A DNA stretch of 64,000 nucleotides, from assembly GCA_946415365.1 (NCBI GenBank), contig CAMKSE010000015.1:1-64000 (forward strand), written 5' to 3'. Positions 18,601 to 26,355 of the stretch are shown here, one piece after another (position 1 is the stretch's first letter; each line of letters begins with the position of its first letter). A model generated the notes under the pieces. It had not been told where the DNA came from and did no database searches. It worked only from the letters and a program-made list of their open reading frames with translations. A program made the position numbers and the translations under genes. This stretch comes from an uncultured Prevotellaceae bacterium (GTDB taxonomy: Bacteria > Bacteroidota > Bacteroidia > Bacteroidales > Bacteroidaceae).

Positions 18601-19054
18601 CGGCGTTGCCTATGATGCCTTAGGAGAAAATGCGAAGGCTCAGGAGTGTTGGGAAGCTGCCACCAAAGGTCCTCAGGAACCAGCTGCCGCTATGTACTAC
18701 AACGATGCCAAGCCAGATAAAATCTTCTATCAGGGACTGGCTCTCTTGAAACTCGGTCGAGAGGATGAGGCTCACGGACGTTTCTACCGCCTCATCAACT
18801 ACGGCAAGCAGCACATCTTCGAACATCAGACCATGGACTACTTCGCAGTCTCCCTGCCCGACCTTCTCATCTGGGATGATTCTTTAGACACAAAGAACGT
18901 GATCCACTGCAAATACATGCTCGCCCTCGGCTACTACGGCATGGGCGACAAGGAGAAAGCCCTGAGATACCTCACTGAGGTCGAAACCCTCGACAACAAC
19001 CATCAGGGCATCCAACAGTTCCGCACGCTGCAATGTTCAATCTTCAATAATTAG
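15698..19054 (+). CDS. DUF5107 domain protein with C-terminal TPR repeats
   Basis: This large protein (1118 residues) has no signal peptide and is probably cytoplasmic. Residues about 40-340 match DUF5107, with WLENEYIKVMVLPELGGRI and WISGGIEFNWPQHHRPS, blocks reminiscent of galactose-mutarotase-like sugar-binding folds. From about 460 to the end there are many TPR units (for example YYEEALRRDPNDVRCLNQSG and AYLEKAEATKPDYCFPNRLE). The pairing with a sugar porter suggests a role in processing the imported sugar, but the activity is not established. The last six codons are made of the heptamer TTCAATn. The 3' end overlaps the convergent CE2-like gene by 4 bp. Confidence 0.85.
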   Translation: MVKAWREIVTIPTYEVGSPEKNPVFLEKRVYQGSSGAVYPYPVIESIADKPAPREWKAVWLENEYIKVMVLPELGGRIQMAYDKTRRRHFIYYNHVIKPALVGLAGPWISGGIEFNWPQHHRPSTYMPVDCTITDNDDGSVTVWVNEMERMFHQKSMAGFTLRPGCAYLEIQGKVSNRTSLPQTFLWWANPAVEVNDDYQSVFPPDVNAVFDHGKRAVSSFPIATGTYYKMDYSAGVDISNYKNIYVPTSYMAVNSKYNFEGGYENDTKGGMLHVASHHFSPGKKQWTWGNGDFGRAWDRNLTDEYEDKGFRPYIELMAGVYTENQPDFSWLMPYEEKQFVQYFMPYREIGIVKQASKDFIFNIEASEKGVHLKVLATSEQHVTMELRNKKGEVYVSEAHTLSPEDVFDKTVDVKGAGLGELLFTIRQQGRLSLQWYAEDDDIRPIPDAAEAALSPQDTKTNDQLYLTGLHLEQYRHATWSALDYYEEALRRDPNDVRCLNQSGLWYLRRGRFDKAEDYLRRAVKIWQKRNPNPYDSEAIYNLALCLKYQNRLQEAYELFWKSTWSKGWADAGYFEAACISVSQGRYADALDELNRSLIFNGCNHKARALKAAVLRIQQESRQKGGLQMGSSKELNERLSLIKESLQLDQFNYGIRYEQYLLTKDQDLLKELKQLLRKSSQNYDETALDFVQAGLYDEAVDIWTLAEKEKAVSPMTYYYLGYVKTMQGLPDEAKAYLEKAEATKPDYCFPNRLEDIQALSTAIALNHPEGAKAPYYLGCLYYDKRQYDVAIWNWELSARLDPTFPTVWRNLALARFNKQGRQEEALEYMEKAFHLNETDARTLMELDQLYKRLHRPHQERLDVLQKYPKLIAKRDDLVLEEITLLNQLGRYTEAMQKLDAHQFHPWEGGEGKVPAQYQICRVELAKAAIVAREYDKAIGLLQACLEYPHHLGEGKLYGAQENDFYYFLGVAYDALGENAKAQECWEAATKGPQEPAAAMYYNDAKPDKIFYQGLALLKLGREDEAHGRFYRLINYGKQHIFEHQTMDYFAVSLPDLLIWDDSLDTKNVIHCKYMLALGYYGMGDKEKALRYLTEVETLDNNHQGIQQFRTLQCSIFNN
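19036..19050. repeat. Heptamer pair forming the 3' end of the DUF5107-TPR gene
   Basis: TTCAATc-TTCAATa encodes the C-terminal residues SIFN of the preceding gene. The same heptamer family (TTCAATn, reverse complement nATTGAA) appears at the 3' end of the LytS kinase gene at 20998-21034. Confidence 0.65.
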
Positions 19055-20181
19055 TACCAGTTCATAAGTTCACGGAGGAAGGGCGTGAGCTCGTTGGCCA
19101 TCTTCTCATCCTGCCAGACGTTGGGATGCCAGTCGTTGCCATAGCCTTCATCACCCATGATTGGCGTCATGTCGAAGCGGTAGACCTCCTTGTCACCTGC
19201 CTGATGAGCCTCAGCCATCACTTCGTCAAGTAGCTGTTTGGCCTCTCTCAGTTCCTGATTGTAAAGCATCGAACCCGTAAGCAGCACAATCTTAGCTTGA
19301 GGGTTGTGCTCGCGTACCAGCTGATAGAGTTTCTGGTAACCCTGCTTCAGGAGCGCCAGGTCATAGTTGCGGGTAGAGAAGTCGTTGGTGCCCAGATTAA
19401 CACAGACAACATCAGGCTGGTAGCGGTTGAAGTCCCATTTCTCACGAAGGAAGGTCGGTTCCTGACGCAGATCCAGGTCGAGGGCGTAGCCCGTATATTC
19501 ATACTGCACAGGCATGCAACTGCGAGGAGTACCCGTCTTTGCTTCTCCATAGTTACGATAAGCGCCGATGCCACTGCGGGCCACCACCCAATGCTGGGCA
19601 TGAAGGTTGCGGGCCGTGATGGAAGCGTAGGAATAATAGTGGTTCTCCGTCTCGTATTCGAAATGCTCGTTCTTGTCTGTGCCCTCGTTGCCATAGCCGC
19701 AGGTAATGGAGTTGCCGATGAACTCTATCTTTCTCAATGGCAGTGCGGGGGGCTCTGCGAGTGAGCGGCCTTCGTCGAGGAGGAAACCCCAGAACTCAGG
19801 ATACATCTCATAACCCTCGATGATGTACATCAGTCTGACGGTGTGACGAGCGTCGGGCAGTGCCGTGGCAAGCGATACCACAGAGTCGCGCTCACCTCGG
19901 AATGCCACCTTGAACGGCTCAGCCTCATCGATCTGTGCCATGAAATAACCACTGCGTGGCTTTGCCATCATCCTTAGCGACGTGCCCTCGAAAGAGGCGA
20001 TAATCTGCACACCAGGATAGTTCCAGGCAGGACGTTCAGGATTGGTGAAGCTGATGCGACCCGTATAGATGATCTGGGGATTGGCAGGACTGACGAATGT
20101 GCCTTTCTGGGGAAAGGTCTTGTTGGAAACGGCCGTTAGGCACGTGAAGGTCATCAGGGCAAGAAACAGAAACTTTTTCAT
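19051..20181 (-). CDS. CE2-like acetyl esterase (SGNH hydrolase)
   Basis: The 376-residue exported protein has a signal peptide (about 1-19). An N-terminal beta-sandwich domain (about 25-145) is followed by an SGNH hydrolase domain with IEFIGNSITCGYGNEG (nucleophile Ser), VCVNLGTNDFS (Asn block) and GNDWHPN (Asp/His block) near the C-terminus. This two-domain layout is that of carbohydrate esterase family 2, which removes acetyl groups from xylan or glucomannan. It lies between the sugar-uptake pair and the LytTR system on the minus strand. Family assignment is good; the substrate is inferred. Confidence 0.87.
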   Translation of the reverse strand: MKKFLFLALMTFTCLTAVSNKTFPQKGTFVSPANPQIIYTGRISFTNPERPAWNYPGVQIIASFEGTSLRMMAKPRSGYFMAQIDEAEPFKVAFRGERDSVVSLATALPDARHTVRLMYIIEGYEMYPEFWGFLLDEGRSLAEPPALPLRKIEFIGNSITCGYGNEGTDKNEHFEYETENHYYSYASITARNLHAQHWVVARSGIGAYRNYGEAKTGTPRSCMPVQYEYTGYALDLDLRQEPTFLREKWDFNRYQPDVVCVNLGTNDFSTRNYDLALLKQGYQKLYQLVREHNPQAKIVLLTGSMLYNQELREAKQLLDEVMAEAHQAGDKEVYRFDMTPIMGDEGYGNDWHPNVWQDEKMANELTPFLRELMNWY

Positions 20182-20189
20182 TATCGTAT

Positions 20190-20224
20190 ATTTTGTTTAT
20201 AGTTTAGAGTTTATTGTTTATAGA
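20190..20224. repeat. Partial heptamer arm (GTTTATAG type)
   Basis: A run of GTTTATAG/TTTAGAG/TTTATTG heptamers sits between the CE2-like gene and the stop of the LytTR regulator. It looks like a degenerate left arm of the dispersed element with no core. Confidence 0.6.
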
Positions 20225-20230
20225 GATTTC

Positions 20231-20989
20231 CTATTTACCTGGGAATTTAGAGGTGAGATACTGTTGGAAGGCGGGGAGATAGGCCTCTGTGACGTGGATG
20301 ATCTCGTCGCCGATATAGATGCAGTCGTTACGGTCCACCTTGCGGATCTTGTCGAGGCAGACGATGAAAGAACGATGTACGCGCATGAACTGTTGTATGG
20401 GCAGCATCTCCTCGACAGCCTTCATCGTAAGGTGGGTGACCAGCGGACGCCGCTCGTTGTCGAGGTAGAACATCACGTAGTCCTTCATCCCACTGACGTA
20501 GATGATGTCGCTGATGGCAATCTGACGGTATTCGCCGTCAACCTTGAGGAAGATGGTTGTGTTGTTAGAAATCAAGGGGACAGGTCCAGGATTCGATCCT
20601 ATGGCTGAATCAAGCGGCTTGTCCCCATGATTCCCAAACCACTCTTTCGCCTTATCGATGGCGGCGAGAAACTTATTATATCGGATGGGCTTCAGGAGGA
20701 AGTCTAGGGCACGCACCTCGTAACTCTCGAAGGCATATTCTTTAAAAGCGGTGGTGAATATCACTTTCGTCCCCTCAGGAATCATGTGGGCGAGCTCCAT
20801 ACCATTGAGGTCAGGCATCTGTATATCGAGGAAGAGCAGGTTGGGCCGATGTTCCTTGACGGCGTTGATGGCCTCGACGGAGTCGGTAAACGAACCCAGA
20901 AGATGAAGGTCAGGGGTCTTGGAAACAAACGACTCCAGGAGTTTCACGGCCAGCGGCTCGTCGTCAACGATGATACAACTCAATGCCAT
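20231..20989 (-). CDS. LytTR-family response regulator
   Basis: The 252-residue regulator has a receiver domain (1-120) with the acidic pair DDE at the N-terminus and the phospho-acceptor Asp55 in LLFLDIQMPDLNG, and a C-terminal LytTR DNA-binding domain (about 150-250) with DIIYVSGMKDYVMFYL and FMRVHRSFIV. LytTR proteins bind pairs of direct repeats about 21-22 bp apart. It follows the LytS-type kinase gene by 23 bp and is the likely output of that kinase. Two 11-bp repeats with a 22-bp step precede the nearby outer-membrane protein promoter and are a good candidate target. Confidence 0.94.
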   Translation of the reverse strand: MALSCIIVDDEPLAVKLLESFVSKTPDLHLLGSFTDSVEAINAVKEHRPNLLFLDIQMPDLNGMELAHMIPEGTKVIFTTAFKEYAFESYEVRALDFLLKPIRYNKFLAAIDKAKEWFGNHGDKPLDSAIGSNPGPVPLISNNTTIFLKVDGEYRQIAISDIIYVSGMKDYVMFYLDNERRPLVTHLTMKAVEEMLPIQQFMRVHRSFIVCLDKIRKVDRNDCIYIGDEIIHVTEAYLPAFQQYLTSKFPGK

Positions 20990-20997
20990 CTCTCTTT

Positions 20998-21034
20998 TTC
21001 AATCTTCAATATTCAATGTTCAATCTTCAATACT
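20998..21034. repeat. Heptamer array at the 3' end of the LytS-type kinase gene
   Basis: Read on the minus strand, five heptamers TTGAAGA-TTGAACA-TTGAATA-TTGAAGA-TTGAAAA run from inside the last kinase codons (LKIEH and the stop) across the gap to just before the regulator's start. Confidence 0.8.
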
Positions 21035-22077
21035 ATCCTCACATGATAGATGTCGTTCTCAAGCGACTGCCCCCAGGTGTAACGGCCAGCGTAGATGAGG
21101 TCGAGACGACGACGGGTATTCTCAAGGCCAATACCCGAGCCACTACGATCTGCATCGTCCTTGGGATAGTTGGTATTGTCGCAGGTAAAGACAATCTCCC
21201 TACCTTCTTTCTCCTCCAACCTTATATCTATCTTCGAAGGCCGGCTGCTGCTGACGCCATGCTTGAAGGCATTCTCGATGAGCGAGATAAAGAGTAGTGG
21301 CGCCACTTCCAATTGAGAATTGAGAATTGAGAATTGAAAATTGACTGTTGTCTTGTCACTACAGCGCAGTTTCATCAGTTCGATATAGTTACGCATAAAT
21401 TCCACTTCTCCCTGTATGGGCACCGTCTCGCGCCGTGTCTCATACATGGCATAGCGCATCAGGTCGCTCAGCTGGGCGATGGCATCCTGTGCCTTGTCTG
21501 CATCAATCTGCACAAGAGAAGAGATATTGTTCAGCGTGTTGAACAAGAAGTGCGGGTTCAGCTGGTTCTTCAGCCACTCGAGTTCCGCCTCTGTACGCTT
21601 CTGATGCTCCTCCTTCAGCTGTTGTTTCACCACCATCGAACGACGCACATGGTGCACCAGCAGGGCGATGCCGGCCAGGAAGGCACTCATGAGGATGGCG
21701 ACGAACGACGAGGCGTAGAAATTGGCGAGAGCGAACTGACGGTGATGCTCATCGGGAATGCGCGCTATGAACCGCTGCGGATTGAAGTCGTAGAAGAAGA
21801 TGTACACCAGTGCTGCGAGGATGAGGCCGTTACCCGCCCAGAACAGCCAGCGGCGGTTGTGGTAGTACCCCCAGGGCACGAAGAAAAGTGCATTGACGAA
21901 GTAGATGGCTGCCGACGTCCAGTGGATCCTGGCATTCATGTCGAAGGCCCTCATGGCACCCGTCCAGCTCTGTGTGGCGATGAAAGCCGAGATGGCCGGC
22001 ACCATCAGGAATGCCAGCCATGCTGCTATTTGCAAACCATAGAACGCAATGTCTTGTCGAGTGATATTTACTTTCAT
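21013..22077 (-). CDS. LytS-type sensor histidine kinase
   Basis: The 354-residue membrane kinase has four N-terminal membrane helices (about 12-32, 53-72, 78-97, 118-142), a short coiled coil, the His-kinase box NQLNPHFLFNTLNNIS with the phospho-acceptor His176, and an ATPase domain with LIENAFKHG (N box) and GIGLENTRRRL (G box). It phosphorylates the downstream LytTR regulator. Residues about 245-256 are encoded by five AATTGAN heptamers (21311-21345), between the helix and the N box. A consensus promoter ends only 4 bp before the ATG, so the mRNA may be leaderless. Its signal is unknown. Confidence 0.93.
   Translation of the reverse strand: MKVNITRQDIAFYGLQIAAWLAFLMVPAISAFIATQSWTGAMRAFDMNARIHWTSAAIYFVNALFFVPWGYYHNRRWLFWAGNGLILAALVYIFFYDFNPQRFIARIPDEHHRQFALANFYASSFVAILMSAFLAGIALLVHHVRRSMVVKQQLKEEHQKRTEAELEWLKNQLNPHFLFNTLNNISSLVQIDADKAQDAIAQLSDLMRYAMYETRRETVPIQGEVEFMRNYIELMKLRCSDKTTVNFQFSILNSQLEVAPLLFISLIENAFKHGVSSSRPSKIDIRLEEKEGREIVFTCDNTNYPKDDADRSGSGIGLENTRRRLDLIYAGRYTWGQSLENDIYHVRIVLKIEH
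21311..21345. repeat. Five AATTGAN heptamers inside the kinase gene
   Basis: AATTGAG three times, then AATTGAA and AATTGAC, exactly 35 bp. On the coding strand they encode part of NFQFSILNSQLEV just before the kinase N box. A coding heptamer array changes frame if it gains or loses one unit. Confidence 0.9.
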
Positions 22078-22081
22078 GCTG

Positions 22082-22113
22082 CAAAGATATACATTAATTC
22101 TGAAACAACCAAA
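22082..22113 (-). promoter_or_regulatory. Consensus promoter ending 4 bp before the kinase ATG
   Basis: On the minus strand TTTG (22110-22113), 20 bp, TATCTTTG (22082-22089). The usual distance from this box to the start of transcription places the first mRNA base at about the A of the ATG (22077). Confidence 0.7.
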
Positions 22114-22119
22114 TTTTTT

Positions 22120-22232
22120 GTTTATGGTTTAAATGTTTATAGTTTATAGATGATTACTTCTATAGTCGGAATGGCTTGCCAGCAAATCATCTATAAACTA
22201 TAAACTCATAAGCAACTTATAAACTCTAAACT
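22120..22232. repeat. Heptamer-arm palindromic element between the OMP and kinase genes
   Basis: GTTTATAG heptamers, ATGATTACTT, a core with GGCTTGCCAGCAAATCATC, then TATAAAC heptamers. The core word GGCTTGCCAGCAAATCA is identical to that in the wbqC copy. It fills the gap between the stop of the outer-membrane protein gene and the kinase promoter. Confidence 0.85.
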
Positions 22233-22233
22233 A

Positions 22234-24756
22234 CTATGGCATCATGGTGTTGCCTGCACCGTTACCTGCGCCGTTACCAGAGGTGTTGCCGGAGCCGGCG
22301 TTGTTGATGATCTCGCCCTGCGACTGCTGCTCGATGAAGTCGTTCTGTACGCGACTCACGTGCTGCTTTGCCCTGACCTTGCTGTTACCGAAGGAGTAGC
22401 TGACGGTGAAGGTCACGCCGTAGATGGGCACCTTGACGTTGGTGTAGGAGGTGAAGTTCTGTCCGCGGCTGCTGCTCTCGATGTTCAGGTTACCACCCTT
22501 GTTCAGACCCATGATACCCTGAAGGCCTAAGGTGAGCTTGTCGTTGAAGAGTGACTTCGAGAGACTGGCTGTCAGGATGTTGAATCCGCCGCTCCATCCC
22601 TGCAGGGTGTAGTTCTTCGTAGAGGTGATGGCGAAGGCGCTGAGCTTCAGGTCCCAGGGGAGAGTCTGCTGCAAGCCGGCCATGACGTTGGCTGTCCATC
22701 CGCTGTTGCTCTGGTTCAGGGCGTCGCTGCGCAGGTCGGTGTAGTTCAGGCCACCGTTCATGAAGAGGCGTGTACTCTTGGTCAGCAGGTAGTTCACGTA
22801 GGCACTCAGACCTGTCTGGTGACGCTTTACCACATTGCCGTAGGTGGTGTTCAGCAGGTTGTCGCTGTCATAGAAGCTGTACTGCGAGATGGCGTTGTCC
22901 GTGAAGTTGTGGTGCAGGTTCAGGTTGACCATCAGTTTCGGGGTGAACATGTTATACACCAGCGAGAGGTTGTGGGCCTTCTCCACGTCCAGGTCGGGGT
23001 TACCATAGGTGAGGGCGATGGGATTGGTCTTGTCGACGTAGGGGTTCAGATAGGTGATACCGGGACGGCTGATGCGCATGTTGTAGGTCAGGCCGAGGTT
23101 GCTGCCCTGAGAGAGGGTGTACTGCAGGCTGGCGGTGGGCACGAGACTGCCGTAGCTGGTGCTGAAGTCGGTGCCGTTGCCGAGGTGGTACTCCACGTCC
23201 TGCCAAGTGTACTCATAGCGCACACCTGCCTTCACACCCATCTTGTTGTAGTTACCCACATATTCGCCATAGCCTGCCAGGATCTTGTTCTTGTACTCAT
23301 AGTCGCTGCTCGTGGAGGGATCGTAGACGCCCAGGAGATAGTACTTCGATTCCGAGGTGGCGTCATGCAGCTGCAGCTTACCGCCGAGGCTCAGCGTCTG
23401 GCCCGTGCCCAGAGCCGTCGTATAGTCCAGCTGGAAGGTGTGGTTGGTGGTCTTGTCGTCGTTCTCAGAGTAACGGCTCGACAAGTCGGGCAGTCCTGTG
23501 CCGCGTGTACCGCCGAAGCTGTTGGTCGACTCTGTGGTGGCAGGGCTGTAGTTCAACTGATACGTCAGAGCCAGCGACTGGGTATGTTCCTTGTTGAAGA
23601 AACGCTGGTAGTCCAGGCTTCCGCTGAACGAGGTGCGGGAGTTCTTCATATCCGTACTGCTGTCGTAGCTGAAGTTAGCCAAGTCGTAACCGTCCATCAG
23701 GGTGGTCGTCCTGCCCGTGCTCTTCATCGACATCGTGTTGATCTGTGCCGTAGCGTTGATCAGGCTCATGTCGTCGATCTGGTAACCTAACGTCAGGCTT
23801 CCCATGGTGAACGGAGTCTTCACGTTGTTGCTCGAGGTCATGATCTGCGACACACCGTTGTCCTGAATCTGCTCCAGTTCCGTCTCAGTGTCGCCAGGCT
23901 TGTTGTAGCTGGTCATAGCGTTCACGCTGTAGGAGAGCTTGCCCTGCTGGCCGCTGACGAAGGCACTTCCGCCCAGTTGCTTCGTACCTGCCGAGGCACG
24001 GACAGTACCGTTGTAGCCGTTCATGCTATAGCTCTGGGAGGGCATACCACCTGCGGCGGGCATCTGCTTGTTCATCACGATATTCAGTACACCCGTAGCA
24101 CCCTCGGCGTCGTACTTGGCGCCCGGGTTCGTCAGCACCTCAATGCGCTTCACGGCCGTGGCGGGCATGCTCTTGAACACCATCGAGGGGTTCGAGGAGA
24201 ACATCACGTTCGGCATGCCGTCCACGTATACCTTAAACGCGCTGCTGCCGTTCACCGAGATGTTGTCCTGGCCGTCCACAGTCACCATGGGCACCTTGCG
24301 CAGCATGTCGAGCACGGTGTTCGACTTCGAGTCCTCATCCTCAGCCACATTGTAGCTCATCCTGTCCACATCCATCTTCACCAGCGGCTTCTGGGCAACC
24401 ACCTCCACACCCTTCAGCATGGTGGCGTTCTCCTTAATATACAGCGTACCCAGGTCCAGCACGCTCTCTGTGCCCAGGTCGATGGTCTGTCGGACGTCCT
24501 CCTTGCCCACGCTGCTGAACACGATATCAAACTTACCCTTGCCGTTGATCTTCTCCGAGAACCCGCCGTCCTCCTTGGTCAGGAACATGGCCACCGGCTT
24601 TTCCGTCTGGCCTGCCTTGAACACGCGGACGGTGGCAAACGGCTCGCTCTCGTCCAGAGCCTGGTCCTTCAACACGCCCTTCACCGTAGTCTGGGCCATT
24701 ACTACTGCCGACAGGGTCAGCATCATCATCACTGCGAAAATTCTAATCTGTTTCAT
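22234..24756 (-). CDS. Outer-membrane beta-barrel protein, TonB-receptor-like (OMP_b-brl_3 type)
   Basis: The 840-residue protein has a signal peptide (1-21, ending VMAQ), a carboxypeptidase-regulatory-like domain (about 22-110), a plug-like domain (about 120-230; NGSSAFKVYVDGMPN and RIEVLTNPGAKYDAEGATGVLNIVM), and a long barrel of the PF14905 type. The end is an odd Gly/Asn-rich tail (repeated GNGAGN) in place of the terminal aromatic residue of classic receptors. No SusD is nearby. The gene lies directly upstream of the LytS/LytTR pair on the same strand, and its promoter carries a candidate LytTR operator. A role in import or sensing is likely; the ligand is unknown. Confidence 0.88.
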   Translation of the reverse strand: MKQIRIFAVMMMLTLSAVVMAQTTVKGVLKDQALDESEPFATVRVFKAGQTEKPVAMFLTKEDGGFSEKINGKGKFDIVFSSVGKEDVRQTIDLGTESVLDLGTLYIKENATMLKGVEVVAQKPLVKMDVDRMSYNVAEDEDSKSNTVLDMLRKVPMVTVDGQDNISVNGSSAFKVYVDGMPNVMFSSNPSMVFKSMPATAVKRIEVLTNPGAKYDAEGATGVLNIVMNKQMPAAGGMPSQSYSMNGYNGTVRASAGTKQLGGSAFVSGQQGKLSYSVNAMTSYNKPGDTETELEQIQDNGVSQIMTSSNNVKTPFTMGSLTLGYQIDDMSLINATAQINTMSMKSTGRTTTLMDGYDLANFSYDSSTDMKNSRTSFSGSLDYQRFFNKEHTQSLALTYQLNYSPATTESTNSFGGTRGTGLPDLSSRYSENDDKTTNHTFQLDYTTALGTGQTLSLGGKLQLHDATSESKYYLLGVYDPSTSSDYEYKNKILAGYGEYVGNYNKMGVKAGVRYEYTWQDVEYHLGNGTDFSTSYGSLVPTASLQYTLSQGSNLGLTYNMRISRPGITYLNPYVDKTNPIALTYGNPDLDVEKAHNLSLVYNMFTPKLMVNLNLHHNFTDNAISQYSFYDSDNLLNTTYGNVVKRHQTGLSAYVNYLLTKSTRLFMNGGLNYTDLRSDALNQSNSGWTANVMAGLQQTLPWDLKLSAFAITSTKNYTLQGWSGGFNILTASLSKSLFNDKLTLGLQGIMGLNKGGNLNIESSSRGQNFTSYTNVKVPIYGVTFTVSYSFGNSKVRAKQHVSRVQNDFIEQQSQGEIINNAGSGNTSGNGAGNGAGNTMMP

Positions 24757-24814
24757 ATCTTTGTTTTTTTAATTATTTGTTTGCGAACGATTGGTAGATT
24801 TTTGAAATCTGGTG

Positions 24815-24845
24815 CAAAGATAGGCCGGAAATCTTCCGCAGACAA
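24815..24845 (-). promoter_or_regulatory. Promoter of the outer-membrane beta-barrel gene
   Basis: On the minus strand TTG (24843-24845), 20 bp, TATCTTTG (24815-24822). The direct repeats at 24852-24884 begin 6 bp upstream of its -33 box. Confidence 0.75.
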
Positions 24846-24851
24846 GAAACC

Positions 24852-24884
24852 TTCGACGACTTCCTGGGATTTTTTCGACGACTT
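24852..24884 (-). promoter_or_regulatory. Candidate LytTR operator: two AAGTCGTCGAA repeats 22 bp apart
   Basis: The word TTCGACGACTT (AAGTCGTCGAA on the transcribed-gene strand) occurs at 24852-24862 and 24874-24884, a step of exactly 22 bp. Relative to the predicted start of the outer-membrane protein transcript the repeats lie at about -43 to -53 and -65 to -75. LytTR regulators are known to bind two short direct repeats one or two helical turns apart just upstream of the promoter, and the LytTR gene is 3.8 kb away on the same strand. The pairing is inferred. Confidence 0.6.
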
Positions 24885-24961
24885 TCCCCAAAATGTTAAT
24901 CTTCCATAAGAATAGGGACTGTGATTTTACTTTTCGGCCTCCGGGGTGTCAAAGGTCATAG

Positions 24962-26299
<1,338 letters not shown>

Positions 26300-26315
26300 A
26301 GAAAGATACCTTACA

Positions 26316-26355
26316 AATGATAATAGGCTGCCCGGTCAGGCAGCCTATTATCATT
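26316..26355. terminator. 17-bp perfect hairpin between convergent esterase genes
   Basis: AATGATAATAGGCTGCC (26316-26332) pairs perfectly with 26339-26355 around a 6-nt loop. It separates the two convergent genes and overlaps the stop codon of the minus-strand one. The A/T-rich stem base gives only short U runs, so it probably works as a bidirectional terminator. Confidence 0.8.

Noticed and set aside
11551..20145. Other CACGTG words (near 11552 and 20139) as further parS sites
   Set aside because: They lie in coding sequence and lack the flanking GTTNC/GAAAC bases of the consensus.
20139..20230. Frameshift or pseudogene in the CE2-like or LytTR genes because of repeats at their ends
   Set aside because: Both frames are complete with all catalytic or regulatory motifs; the repeat arm lies strictly between the stop and the next start.
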